Assembly: GCF_001700515.1 (NCBI RefSeq)
Contig: NZ_MAUD01000134.1
Coordinates: 1 to 58,704 of the forward strand
Source of the DNA: Streptomyces lushanensis
Lineage (GTDB): Bacteria > Actinomycetota > Actinomycetes > Streptomycetales > Streptomycetaceae
Reading direction: 5' to 3'
Length of the DNA: 58,704 bases
The position numbers and the translations under genes were made by a program. The notes under the pieces are model-generated. The model did no database searches, was not told where the DNA came from, and worked only from the letters and a program-made list of their open reading frames with translations. Below, piece by piece: positions 43,298 through 52,479 of this stretch; position 1 is the stretch's first letter, and every line of letters starts with the position of its first letter.

Positions 43298-44257
43298 GTG
43301 GCACGGAGCAGCACGGCAACCACTCATGTGACGGAGCACAGTGTCGTCGTCGCGGCGCCCGCCGCGGACGTCCACCGGCTCGTCGTCGACGCGGCCGGCT
43401 GGCCCGACGTCTTCGGTCCGACGGTCCACGCCGAGATCCTGGAGGAGACGGGGCAGCACCAGTTGCTGAGGATCTGGGCGTTCGCGAACGGCCGTGTGCG
43501 CGGCTGGACCTCCCGCCGGGTCCTCGACCCGGCGGCCCGCACGGTGGCCTTCCGTCAGGTGGTGTCCGTCCCACCGGTGGAGTCGATGGGCGGCCTGTGG
43601 CGGATCGAGGAGACGGCGGACGGCTGCCGGGTGACACTGCTGCACGACTACCGGGCCGTCGACGACGACCCCGAGGGCGTGCGTCTGATCGGGACGGCCG
43701 TGGAGGCCAACAGCACCGCGGAGCTGGACGCCCTCAGGACCACGGCCGAGCGGTCCGGCGACGCCGCCCGCTCGAAGTTCACCTTCGGCACCCATCAGGA
43801 CATCGACGGCGACCCGCGCGAGGTGTTCGACTTCCTGGCCCGCGCCGAGGAGTGGCCGAGCCGTCTTCCGCACGTCGCCCGGCTCGAACTGACCGAGGAC
43901 GAGCCCGGCGTGCAGCACATGACCATGGACACCCGCGGCCCGGACGGTTCCACGCACACCACCTCCTCGGTCAGGCTCTGCTTTCCCGACCGCGGGCTGA
44001 TCGTCTACAAGCAGACGGCACCGCCGCCCGTGATGACCACTCACACCGGGCGGTGGGTCGTGGAGGAGATCCCCGGCGAGTCCGGCGCGCCCGTGGTGCG
44101 GGTCACCTCCTGGCACACGGTCGTGGTCGATCCGCAGGGCGTGCGGCGGGTGCTGGGGCCCGGCACGGAGTTGGCCGAGGCCCGGGCCCTGATCCAGCGG
44201 TCCCTCACGGCGAACAGCGCCGCGACCCTGCTCAGGGCCAAGCAGCACGTGGAGTAA
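43298..44257 (+). CDS. Di-domain aromatase/cyclase
   Basis: 319 residues made of two SRPBCC/START-type halves (about 10-150 and 160-310), each with a strand-helix start (VVVAAPAADVHRLVVDAAGW and DIDGDPREVFDFLARAEEW). Di-domain aromatase/cyclases act on C9-reduced chains to close and aromatise the first ring, which fits the ActIII-type ketoreductase encoded at 12239-13024. GTG 43298 has GAGAGGAAG 7 bases upstream. It lies between the KSIII and the acyl-AMP ligase. Confidence 0.93.
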   Translation: MARSSTATTHVTEHSVVVAAPAADVHRLVVDAAGWPDVFGPTVHAEILEETGQHQLLRIWAFANGRVRGWTSRRVLDPAARTVAFRQVVSVPPVESMGGLWRIEETADGCRVTLLHDYRAVDDDPEGVRLIGTAVEANSTAELDALRTTAERSGDAARSKFTFGTHQDIDGDPREVFDFLARAEEWPSRLPHVARLELTEDEPGVQHMTMDTRGPDGSTHTTSSVRLCFPDRGLIVYKQTAPPPVMTTHTGRWVVEEIPGESGAPVVRVTSWHTVVVDPQGVRRVLGPGTELAEARALIQRSLTANSAATLLRAKQHVE

Positions 44258-44388
44258 CCCACCCGGCCGGGGGGGCGGCGGGGCCCCGAGGACGCGTTCT
44301 CCCGCTCCCGCGCCGGTCCGTCACCGTCAGAGACCGCCGAAGCGTGATCCACGCCGCCGCCGAGTCCGGCTGCTTTCCAGGGGGAGCC

Positions 44389-46131
44389 TTGAAGAACGAC
44401 CGTACGTACGGTGAGGTGATCCACGAGAGGGCGCTGACGGCTCCCGCCCGGGAGGCGCTGGTGCTCGTGGCCGAGGACGGCACGGACACACCGGCCGGGC
44501 GTCTGACCTACGGCGAACTCGACGGCCGCGCCGCGGCGCTGGCGGGCTGGCTGCGGGAGCACGGGCCCGCCGGTCAGCGCGTGCTGGTGGCGCAGCCCTC
44601 CCCCCGGCTCTTCGCGGTCGGTCTGCTCGCGTGCATGTACGCCGGCGCGGTCGCCGTGCCGGTGGCCGTGCCGGGCGCGAGCCGGTACGACGCGGAGCGG
44701 GTACTCGGGATCGTCAGGGACGCGTCGGCGGGTGTCGTCCTCACGGACGCCGTCACAGCTCCGGACCTCTCCTTGCTGCTGGCCCGTCACGGGCACGACC
44801 GGGTCAGCTGCCTCGCGGTGGAGTCGGTGCCGGACGGGAGCGGGATCCGCGCGCCGACGGCCGACGCGGACGGCCCGGCGCTGCTCCAGTACACGTCCGG
44901 TTCCGCCCGGGAGCCCCGGGGCACGGTCCTGACCCACCGCAACCTGCTCGCCGGCCAGCGGGCGGTCGCGCTGGCCCTGGGCACCCGGCCGGGAGACCGG
45001 ATCGGCGGCTGGCTGCCGGTCCATCACGGCATGGGCCTGGTCACGCACCTGCTGCACCCGCTCTGGCTGGGCGGGACCGGTGTCCTCATGAGCCGGAACG
45101 TGTTCGCCCGCCGGCCGGCGGCCTGGCCGGAAGCCGTGTCGGCCCACCGGATACGGGTGAGCGGAGGTCCCGGCTCGGCGTACGAGCGCTGTGCGCGCCA
45201 GGTCGGTGACCGGGAGCCGGCCGGTCTCGACCTGTCGGGCTGGGAGACGGCGTTCAGCACACCGGGACCGGTCCGGCCCGAGGCCCTGCGCGCCTTCGCC
45301 GACCGGTTCGCCCCGGCGGGCTTCCGGCGCGACGCGCTCAGGACCTGCTACGGACCCGCCGAAGTACCCGTGGTGGTGTCCGGATCCGGGTCCGGTGCCG
45401 AGGCGGTCGACCGCACGGTGGACGCGGCCGGGCTGGAGCGCCATGGACTGCGCCGTCCCGTCCCCGGCCGCCCGACGCGCACGCTCGCGGACCGCGGCAT
45501 CCCGGCCGGCGCGGAACTGCGCATCGTCGACCCGGTGACCCGAGAGGTGCTGCCGGACGGCCGGACCGGGGAGATCTGGGTCCGGGGAGCGGCCGTCGCG
45601 CACGGCTACTGGAACCGCCCCCGGGAGAGCGCCGAGGTGTTCGACGCGCGCACCGCCGCCGGTGACGGCCGCGGCTTCCTGCGTACGGGCGACCTCGGCG
45701 CCATGTCGGACGGGCGTCTGTATGTGACCGGCCGGATCGAGGACACCGTCGTACTGGCCGACCGGAGTCTGTCGCCGGGAGATCTGGAACACGCGGTCCG
45801 GCAGGTCAGCGATCTGTTCGGGGCCGGCGCCGCCTTCGGTGTCGGCGCCCAGCGGGAGCATGTGGTGGTGATCCTGGAACTGCGGGGGAACGGCTACTAC
45901 GGCGTCGATCTCCCCGCGCTCGTCTCCGCGGTGCGGGAACGCCTCGTCGCGGAGTTCCAGCTCAGCCCGGCCGCGGTGTTCCTCGTCCGGTCCGGGACGG
46001 TACGCCGCGGCGCCGGCGGCACGGTCGGGCGCGGCGAGTTGCGCCGGCTCCTGCTCGGCGGCGAACTCAAGGCGATCCACGAGGTGGTGGGGCACGACGT
46101 GCGGGAGCTCATCGGCACCGGGGAGGCGTGA
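44389..46131 (+). CDS. Fatty acyl-AMP ligase-like adenylating enzyme
   Basis: About 580 residues of the ANL superfamily: QYTSGSAREPRG (P-loop), VTHLLHPLWLG, CYGPAEV, and a C-terminal RTGDLG...GRIEDTV hinge. The QYTSGS form and overall order resemble FAAL enzymes that form acyl-adenylates and load carrier proteins rather than CoA. It may activate a free branched acid for the starter route. The start is uncertain: TTG 44389 fits the family N-terminus and follows AGGGGGAG closely; GTG 44344 would add 15 residues. Last forward gene before the convergent two-component genes. Confidence 0.82.
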   Translation: MKNDRTYGEVIHERALTAPAREALVLVAEDGTDTPAGRLTYGELDGRAAALAGWLREHGPAGQRVLVAQPSPRLFAVGLLACMYAGAVAVPVAVPGASRYDAERVLGIVRDASAGVVLTDAVTAPDLSLLLARHGHDRVSCLAVESVPDGSGIRAPTADADGPALLQYTSGSAREPRGTVLTHRNLLAGQRAVALALGTRPGDRIGGWLPVHHGMGLVTHLLHPLWLGGTGVLMSRNVFARRPAAWPEAVSAHRIRVSGGPGSAYERCARQVGDREPAGLDLSGWETAFSTPGPVRPEALRAFADRFAPAGFRRDALRTCYGPAEVPVVVSGSGSGAEAVDRTVDAAGLERHGLRRPVPGRPTRTLADRGIPAGAELRIVDPVTREVLPDGRTGEIWVRGAAVAHGYWNRPRESAEVFDARTAAGDGRGFLRTGDLGAMSDGRLYVTGRIEDTVVLADRSLSPGDLEHAVRQVSDLFGAGAAFGVGAQREHVVVILELRGNGYYGVDLPALVSAVRERLVAEFQLSPAAVFLVRSGTVRRGAGGTVGRGELRRLLLGGELKAIHEVVGHDVRELIGTGEA

Positions 46132-46173
46132 GCCGCCCCGAGGCGAGCCGACGGCCGTGCCGCCCGGGAGCCC

Positions 46174-46785
46174 TCAGGGAATCCATCCCGCCTGCTCCGC
46201 GATCCGGATGGCGTCGACCCGGTTGCGCGCGTTGAGCTTGGTGACGATGGAGGTCAGATAGTTCCGTACGGTCCCCTTGGAGAGGTACAGGCGCCTGGCG
46301 ATCTCGTCCGCCTCCGCGCCCTGCGCCGCCAGCCTGAGCACTTCGAGCTCGCGCCTGGTCAGGGGGGTGTCCTGGACGTCCCAGGCCGACAGCGCCAGTT
46401 CGGGATCGATGGCCCGCTGTCCCGCCGCCACCGCGCGAATGGCCTGGGCGAGCCGGTGCGGGTCGGAATCCTTGAGCAGGAAACCGGAGACCTTGGCGTC
46501 CAGCGCACGGCGCAGTGTGCCCGAGCGGCCCATCCCGGTCAGCATGATGGTCCGGCAGTTGGGCAGCCGCCGGTGGAGCTCCATCGCCGCGCTCAGCCCG
46601 TCGATCCCGGGCAGGCTGATGTCGATGACGGCGACGTCCGGCTGCGTCCTGAGGGCGGTCGGCACGATCGCGTCCCCGCGCCCGACGGCCGCCACGATCT
46701 CCAGGTCGCATTCCAGTTCCAGGAGGGTGACGAGGGCCTCACGGAGCATGGAGACGTCTTCGGCGATGAGCACTCTGACGGGCAA
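46174..46785 (-). CDS. NarL/FixJ-type response regulator
   Basis: 203 residues: receiver domain with phospho-acceptor Asp55 (VIDISLPG) and C-terminal LuxR-type helix-turn-helix (LTRRELEVLRLAAQG ... LYLSKGTVRNYLTSIVTKL). TTG is the start, supported by GGAGG 7 bases upstream and by the receiver N-terminus MPVRVLIAED. Paired with the sensor kinase whose stop lies 21 bp away. From memory, trioxacarcin clusters have a response regulator and a SARP as activators; the same pair occurs here. Confidence 0.94.
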   Translation of the reverse strand: MPVRVLIAEDVSMLREALVTLLELECDLEIVAAVGRGDAIVPTALRTQPDVAVIDISLPGIDGLSAAMELHRRLPNCRTIMLTGMGRSGTLRRALDAKVSGFLLKDSDPHRLAQAIRAVAAGQRAIDPELALSAWDVQDTPLTRRELEVLRLAAQGAEADEIARRLYLSKGTVRNYLTSIVTKLNARNRVDAIRIAEQAGWIP

Positions 46786-46806
46786 CGTGAACCTCCAATC
46801 TCCCTC

Positions 46807-47988
46807 TCAGGAGGCCGGTCGGCCGGAGCCGAGCGATATGGCCAGGGGGACCTCGCACACCAGACGGAACCAGCCGTCGTCCCTCACCTCCGTGTCGATG
46901 TGGCCGCCGATGACATCGAACCGGCTGGCCAGATTGGTCAGGCCGCTGCCGTCGGAACAGTGCGGCCCGGCCGCCGGGCCGGCCACCCCGTCGTTGGCCA
47001 TCACGAGCCGGACCTTCTCCCGCTCGTCGACGACCCGGATCGTGACGTGCCGGACGTGGGCGTGTTTGAGGGCGTTGGTCACGCCCTCGCGGACCGCGGT
47101 GGCCAGGACGGTGTCGACGGCGGGCGGCAGGCTCCCGCACCGGATGTCCACGTGCACGACGACACCGAGGGAGTCCAGCACCGACTGCACGGAGGACGTC
47201 TCGCTCTCCAGGGACATCCCGCGGTAGCCCCTCGCCACCAGTCTCACGTCGGACAGGGCCTGCCGGGAGATGTCCAGGATCTCGTCGATCTCCTTGCGTG
47301 CCTGGTCCGGCCTGCTGGGCACCAGACGGTAGATCAGCTCACTCTTCAACGCGATCGACGACAGGCTGAAGCCGAGCAGGTCGTGCAGGTCCATGGAGAA
47401 GCGGAGCCGCTCGCTCACGACCGCCCTGCGGGCCGCCTCCGCGCGCGAGGCCCACGCCTCCGAGACGAGATGGGTGAGCCGGGCGAGACCGAGGACGAGG
47501 AGGCCGCCGAGACCGGAGGCCAGGGCGAGACCGATGGAAGGCAGCAGAGGTGACTCGTGGGCCATGGCCCGTACGGGCAGGACCGCCACGACGAGTACGA
47601 AGACACTCCACGCCCGGATTCCCGTGAGCAACAGCAACGCCGAACCGGCCAGCGGGCCCGCCAGCCCATTCCAATTCGCGCCGCCGAACGCGACGACGAG
47701 ATAAGTCGCACCCGCGACAAAAAAGAAGGCGGAAACCCTGCACACCGACTTCCATTGCTGGTACGAAAGAAAAGGAAGAACAGCCTGGAAACCGAGAAGG
47801 GGTATCGCGCACAGCCCATAGGCGATCACTTCACCCGTTCCGTGGGCACGCTGCGCGACGTCGGCCAGGACCAGCACGCCATGGGTGAGCACCAGGGCGA
47901 CGATCAAGGAGCGGGCTATCTGGAGAGCCACCCTCGTGTGGTCCGATGGCCTCGTGTTGCGGGAATCGCCACGAAAAAGAGCATCCAC
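46807..47988 (-). CDS. Sensor histidine kinase (NarL-type partner, HisKA_3)
   Basis: 393 residues from GTG 47988 with GGGGGACAG upstream. About five or six hydrophobic segments fill residues 20-170; then a HisKA_3 dimerisation domain with phospho-acceptor H202 (SMDLHDLLGFSLSSIAL) and a HATPase_c domain (REGVTNALKHAHVRHVTI, DGSGLTNLASR). It is a membrane sensor with little extracytoplasmic sequence, so the signal may come from the membrane or inside the cell. Transcribed with the regulator gene downstream. Base composition near its start (47690-47990) is less GC-rich than the rest. Confidence 0.93.
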   Translation of the reverse strand: MDALFRGDSRNTRPSDHTRVALQIARSLIVALVLTHGVLVLADVAQRAHGTGEVIAYGLCAIPLLGFQAVLPFLSYQQWKSVCRVSAFFFVAGATYLVVAFGGANWNGLAGPLAGSALLLLTGIRAWSVFVLVVAVLPVRAMAHESPLLPSIGLALASGLGGLLVLGLARLTHLVSEAWASRAEAARRAVVSERLRFSMDLHDLLGFSLSSIALKSELIYRLVPSRPDQARKEIDEILDISRQALSDVRLVARGYRGMSLESETSSVQSVLDSLGVVVHVDIRCGSLPPAVDTVLATAVREGVTNALKHAHVRHVTIRVVDEREKVRLVMANDGVAGPAAGPHCSDGSGLTNLASRFDVIGGHIDTEVRDDGWFRLVCEVPLAISLGSGRPAS

Positions 47989-48540
47989 CTGTCCCCCGTA
48001 TACCTGAGATCCAATGCACTGTCGTCACATTGCAAAAGCCACCGGCATATCGGAGCGATAATAACAGGAGGTGGTTCTGGGACAACCGGTGCCCACCGCG
48101 CGATCACAGTCAGTGATTCACATCTGCACAAAATCAGCCTCTCCGGACGCGGTGATCACTTCACCGGCGCTGCCGATCGTGAACCCGGAGGCCCGGGGCG
48201 CATGCCCCGCTTCGAGCGGCAGAAGGGAACCGCCCGCTCCGGCACGATCCGAAACGTGGCTGGTTCACGGCGGTGTATCGCTACCGGAAGACGCCCGGGA
48301 CCCGTCCCGCGGTCGCCGCCCGACGGCTGCTCCTTGCCTTGACAATCGTCACCTGCAGTGACCTGTGCGGCACACCGCCACGTACAGATTCTCGGTGGGA
48401 CTCTGTGACTCATGGTAGTGCGGCTTTCACGCGCTCGGTATGACATATTCACAACGCCGCTCGTGTCTGTCTCACTGTGCCCCGGTCAACCGAAGTGCGA
48501 GGCTCCACCACTGTCGTACCGGTGTACGAGGGGAGCGCAG
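47989..48540. promoter_or_regulatory. 552-bp divergent control region between sensor kinase and SARP genes
   Basis: No credible gene lies here. It is noticeably more AT-rich than the window, with GATAATAACAGG near 48057. A consensus-like -35 TTGACA occurs at 48339-48344, without a good -10 at the right distance. An inverted repeat GTCAC-CTGCA-GTGAC spans 48348-48362. TATGAC at 48439-48444 could be a -10 for the SARP gene. It must hold promoters for both divergent regulators. Confidence 0.55.
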
Positions 48541-49332
48541 ATGGAAATCAAGGTGCTGGGTCCGCTGAGCGCCGAGGAGCACGGGATCTCGGTGGTCCCG
48601 AGTGCGGCCAAGCCCAGACAGATCCTCGCCGTGCTCGCCCTCCAGGCGGGGCGCGTCGTCACGGTGTCCACGCTGATGGAGGAGATCTGGGGAGAGGCGG
48701 TGCCCCGCAGTGCCGCGACCACGTTGCAGACCTACATCCTCCAGTTGCGCCGCAGGATCGCCGCGGCACTCCCGGAGGAAACGGGACGCGGCGCGAAGGA
48801 CGTCCTGGTCACCCGGCACGGCGGCTACCTGCTCGACATACCTCCGGGCCAGGTGGACGCCCAGGAGTACGAGCGCTACGCGTCCGCCGGCCGGGCCGCG
48901 CTCGACGCGCACGACGACCACGCGGCGTCCGAACTGCTCGGCAGGGCCCTGGGGATGTGGCGGGGACCGGCCCTGGTCGACGTACGGATCGGCAGGGTGC
49001 TGGAACTGGAGGTGCTGCGCGTCGACCAGGGCCGGCTGGCGGTGCTCGAACGGCGTGTCGGCGCCGATCTGCGGCTGGCCCGTCACTGCGAACTCGTGCC
49101 CGAACTGACCGTACTGACGGCCCGTTACCCCATGCACGAGAACTTCTGCGCCCTGCTCATGCTGGCCGCCTACCGTTCCGGCAACGCCTGGCGGGCTCTT
49201 CAGGCGTTCCAGCAGCTACGCGCCACGCTCGTCGAGGAGTTGGGCCTCGAACCGTCCGCCCGGCTGCAACGGCTGCACCAGTCGATACTCGTCGGCGACC
49301 CGGCCCTGGAACTGCAGGTCGCCGCTCTCTGA
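48541..49332 (+). CDS. SARP-family transcriptional activator
   Basis: 263 residues: an N-terminal OmpR/Trans_reg_C-type winged helix (MEIKVLGPLSAEE ... TLMEEIWGEAVPRSAATTLQTYILQLRRRI) and a C-terminal BTAD domain (EYERYASAGRAALDAHDDHAASELLGRALGMWRG ... LVEELGLEPSARLQRLHQSIL). This is the standard size of a small SARP such as ActII-ORF4. It activates biosynthetic promoters through heptameric direct repeats. ATG 48541 has CGAGGGGAG upstream; an upstream extension in the same frame lacks conservation. The minimal PKS genes start 288 bp downstream. Confidence 0.95.
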   Translation: MEIKVLGPLSAEEHGISVVPSAAKPRQILAVLALQAGRVVTVSTLMEEIWGEAVPRSAATTLQTYILQLRRRIAAALPEETGRGAKDVLVTRHGGYLLDIPPGQVDAQEYERYASAGRAALDAHDDHAASELLGRALGMWRGPALVDVRIGRVLELEVLRVDQGRLAVLERRVGADLRLARHCELVPELTVLTARYPMHENFCALLMLAAYRSGNAWRALQAFQQLRATLVEELGLEPSARLQRLHQSILVGDPALELQVAAL

Positions 49333-49620
49333 GCGGCCCGCCCACCCCGGCTCCTCCCTCCGCGCGCCGCGCTCCATGTCGGCACGAGCGTTCGTCGAGG
49401 GGGCCGCCGAACGATGAACCGGATCGCCGCCGGTGGCACGTCACAAGCGCACCACCGGGCGATTCAGCGGGCGGGACGCGACGACAGAGACCCTGCGCCG
49501 TCTCGCACGCTGGCCCACCGGACCGGATCGACGAGAGAGGGACCCCACAGTGACTGGCACAGCTCGGCCCGGACCACGAACCCGAAGCAGCTCGGTCCTC
49601 GCGGGAACGGGGTGAAGACC

Positions 49621-50883
49621 ATGCGCAGAGTCGCCATCACGGGCCTGGGCACGGTAGCCCCTGGAGGCAACGGGGTGAAGGAGTACTGGGAACTCCTCAC
49701 CTCCGGCCGGTCCGCCACACGCACCATCAGTTTCTTCGACCCCTCGCCCTTCCGCTCGCGGGTGGCGGCCGAGTGCGACTTCGACCCGGTGTCGGCGGGC
49801 CTGACGCCGCAGGAGATCCGACGGCTCGACCGGGCCGCCCAGTTCGCCGTGGTGAGCGCCCGCGAGGCACTCGCCGACAGCGGCCTGGACGTCTCGCGTC
49901 TCGACCCCGGCCGGACCGGTACCTCGATCGGCAGCGCGGTGGGATGCACCACCAGCCTGGAACGCGAGTACGTGGTCGTCAGCGACGGCGGGCGCAAGTG
50001 GAACGTCGACCACGAGTACGCCGTCCCCGAGCTGTACCGGCACTTCGTGCCCAACACGATGGCGGCCGAAGTCGCCTGGGTCGTCGGGGCCGAGGGTCCC
50101 GCCGCCGTGGTCTCGACCGGCTGCACCTCGGGGCTCGACGCGGTCGGTCACGCGGTGGAGCTGATCCGCGAGGGAAGTGTCGACGTGATGGTGGCGGGCG
50201 CCACCGAGGCTCCCATCTCCCCCATCACCTCCGCCTGCTTCGACGCCATCCACGCCACCACCCCGCACAACGACGAACCGGACCGCGCGTGCCGGCCCTT
50301 CGACCGCACCCGCGGCGGACTGGTGCTGGGGGAGGGCGCGGCGGTCATGATCCTGGAGGAGTGGGAGAGCGCCCGCGCACGCGGAGCGCACATCTACGCC
50401 GAGATCGCCGGATTCGCCGCCCGCTGCAACGCGTACCACATGACGGGGCTCAAGCCGGACGGGCGCGAGATGGCCGAAGCCATCGACGCCGCCCTCCAGG
50501 AGGCCCGTCTGGCACCGGACTCCATCGGCTACATCAACGCGCACGGATCCGGCACCAAGATGAACGACCGCCATGAGACGGGCGCGTTCAAACGCAGCCT
50601 GGGCGACCACGCCTACAACGTACCGATCAGTTCGATCAAGTCGATGATCGGTCACTCGCTCGGCGCCATCGGCTCGCTGGAGATCGTCGCCTGCGCGATG
50701 GCGATCGAGCACGGTGTGCTGCCGCCCACCGCCAACCTGCACGAGCCCGATCCCGAACTCGACCTCGACTACATCCCGTTGACCGCGCGCAGGCAGCGGG
50801 CGGACGTGGTGCTCACCGTCGGCAGCGGCTTCGGCGGATTCCAGAGCGCCATGCTGCTCACCGCTCCGGACGTGCGCTCATGA
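49621..50883 (+). CDS. Type II PKS ketosynthase alpha (KS-alpha)
   Basis: 420 residues, thiolase fold. Catalytic Cys168 (STGCTSGLD), His308 (NAHGSGT) and His345 (IGHSLG) match the actinorhodin KS triad within one residue. It catalyses decarboxylative Claisen condensation of malonyl-ACP units as a heterodimer with CLF. The start at ATG 49621 (MRRVAITGLGTV) is set by the family N-terminus; the frame is open upstream to 49414 but that part is not KS-like. The ATG of CLF overlaps its stop, giving stoichiometric translation. SARP-controlled transcription is likely. Confidence 0.98.
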   Translation: MRRVAITGLGTVAPGGNGVKEYWELLTSGRSATRTISFFDPSPFRSRVAAECDFDPVSAGLTPQEIRRLDRAAQFAVVSAREALADSGLDVSRLDPGRTGTSIGSAVGCTTSLEREYVVVSDGGRKWNVDHEYAVPELYRHFVPNTMAAEVAWVVGAEGPAAVVSTGCTSGLDAVGHAVELIREGSVDVMVAGATEAPISPITSACFDAIHATTPHNDEPDRACRPFDRTRGGLVLGEGAAVMILEEWESARARGAHIYAEIAGFAARCNAYHMTGLKPDGREMAEAIDAALQEARLAPDSIGYINAHGSGTKMNDRHETGAFKRSLGDHAYNVPISSIKSMIGHSLGAIGSLEIVACAMAIEHGVLPPTANLHEPDPELDLDYIPLTARRQRADVVLTVGSGFGGFQSAMLLTAPDVRS

Positions 50884-52100
50884 CGGCCGCCGTGGTCACG
50901 GGCCTCGGGGTCGCCGCGCCGAACGGTCTCGGCACGGAGGCGTTCTGGAAGGCCACCCTCGCCGGGCGGAGCGGTCTGGCCGCGCTGACCCGCTTCGATC
51001 CCGCCCAGTACCCGTCCGTGCTCGCCGGTGAGATCAAGGGCTTCACCGCCGAGGACCACATCCCCAGCCGGCTGATGCCGCAGACGGACCACATGACCCG
51101 GCTCGCACTGGCCGCCACGGACTGGGCCATCGGCGACGCCGGCGCCGATCTGCGGCAACTGCCCGAGTACGGCATGGGCGTGGTGACCGCGGCCTCCGGC
51201 GGGGCCGTCGAGTTCGGCCAGCGGGAACTGGAGAACCTCTGGAGCAAGGGCAAGGAGTACGTCAGCGCCTACCAGTCCTTCGCCTGGTTCTACGCGGTCA
51301 ACACCGGCCAGATCTCCATCCGGCACAAGATGCGCGGTCCCAGCGGGGTCCTGCTCACGGAACAGGCCGGCGGCATCGACGCCATCGGCCACGCCCGGCG
51401 GCATGTCCGCAAGGGCACCCCACTCGTGGTGTCCGGCGGGGTGGACGCGGCGCTCTGCCCCTGGGGATGGGTGCCCCAGATTGCCTCCGGCCGTATGAGC
51501 ACCGTCGCGGACCCGGACCGCGCCTATCTGCCCTTCTCCGCCGACGCCTGCGGATATGTCGTGGGTGAGGGAGGCGCCGTCGTCATCCTCGAGGACGCCG
51601 CGTCGGCGCGGGAGCGCGGTGCTCCACGGGTCTACGGCGAGGTCGCCGGCTACGCGGCGACCATGGATCCGGCGCCCGGCACGGGCCGGCCGGCCGGTCT
51701 GCGCCGCGCGGCCGAGAACGCCATCGCCGACGCGGGCCTCACTCCGGGGGACATCGACGTGGTCTTCGCCGACGCGGCGGGCGTACCCGAACTGGACCGG
51801 ACCGAGGCGGCGGCGATCACCGGGCTCTTCGGGCGGCACGGGGTGCCGGTGACCGCTCCCAAGACCATGACCGGCAGGCTGCTCGCGGGAGGCGCCGCCC
51901 TCGACGTCGCCACCGCCCTGCTCTCCCTGCGCGACGGGGTGATCCCCCCGACCGTCAACGTACGCGCTCCCGCACCCGAGCACGGGCTCGACCTGGTGAC
52001 CGGAGGGCCCCGCGACACCGACCTGCGGTCGGCCCTGGTGCTGGCTCGCGGATACGGGGGCTTCAACGCGGCCCTCGTCCTGCGCCGTACCGACGGCTGA
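50880..52100 (+). CDS. Chain length factor (KS-beta)
   Basis: 406 residues, KS fold with Gln162 (LLTEQAGGIDAIG) replacing the active-site Cys, the hallmark of CLF. It primes by malonyl decarboxylation and sets chain length with KS-alpha. Its ATG overlaps the KS-alpha stop by 4 nt (ATGA). The gating residues that set chain length cannot be judged without alignment. In clusters using a non-acetate starter, priming may bypass the CLF decarboxylation route, which fits the KSIII/AT set here. Confidence 0.98.
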   Translation: MTAAVVTGLGVAAPNGLGTEAFWKATLAGRSGLAALTRFDPAQYPSVLAGEIKGFTAEDHIPSRLMPQTDHMTRLALAATDWAIGDAGADLRQLPEYGMGVVTAASGGAVEFGQRELENLWSKGKEYVSAYQSFAWFYAVNTGQISIRHKMRGPSGVLLTEQAGGIDAIGHARRHVRKGTPLVVSGGVDAALCPWGWVPQIASGRMSTVADPDRAYLPFSADACGYVVGEGGAVVILEDAASARERGAPRVYGEVAGYAATMDPAPGTGRPAGLRRAAENAIADAGLTPGDIDVVFADAAGVPELDRTEAAAITGLFGRHGVPVTAPKTMTGRLLAGGAALDVATALLSLRDGVIPPTVNVRAPAPEHGLDLVTGGPRDTDLRSALVLARGYGGFNAALVLRRTDG

Positions 52101-52147
52101 CCGTCCCCCCGACCGACGAGTCCCCCATCCCACGAGAGGACCCTGGC

Positions 52148-52420
52148 ATGTCCACCGGCTCCACGGTAACCCTGGCCGACCTCACCCGGATGCTGCGTGA
52201 GAGCGCGGGCGAGGAAGAGGGCGTCGACCTGGACGGGGACGTCCTGGACGTCTCCTTCGACGATCTCGGCTACGACTCCCTGGCCATGCTCCAGGTCGTC
52301 GGGCAGATCCAGCGCGAATACGGCGTCCGGCTGCCGGACGAGACGATCGCCGACGCGGAGACCCCGCGCGCCCTGCTCACGCTGATCAACACCACCGGAG
52401 AGATATCTCAGGCCGGGTGA
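52148..52420 (+). CDS. Acyl carrier protein
   Basis: 90 residues, acidic four-helix carrier. Phosphopantetheine attachment site Ser44 in LGYDSLAML. Carries malonyl and the growing poly-beta-ketone for KS-CLF. GAGAGGA lies upstream of the ATG. It is the third gene of the minimal PKS, followed after 59 bp by the acyltransferase, and is the only ACP visible in this window, so starter and extender loading would share it unless another lies outside. Confidence 0.97.
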   Translation: MSTGSTVTLADLTRMLRESAGEEEGVDLDGDVLDVSFDDLGYDSLAMLQVVGQIQREYGVRLPDETIADAETPRALLTLINTTGEISQAG

Positions 52421-52479
52421 GGCGGCGCGTGCCCGTGGCCCGACCGCCGCCGGCACACGCGACGAGAGGAGAGACACAG

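Noticed and set aside
48339..48368. Confident sigma-70 promoter from TTGACA
   Set aside because: No acceptable -10 hexamer at 16-18 bp; noted only inside the control region.
49414..49620. N-terminal extension of KS-alpha in the same frame
   Set aside because: No KS family homology in these 69 codons; MRRVAITGLG at 49621 is the family start.
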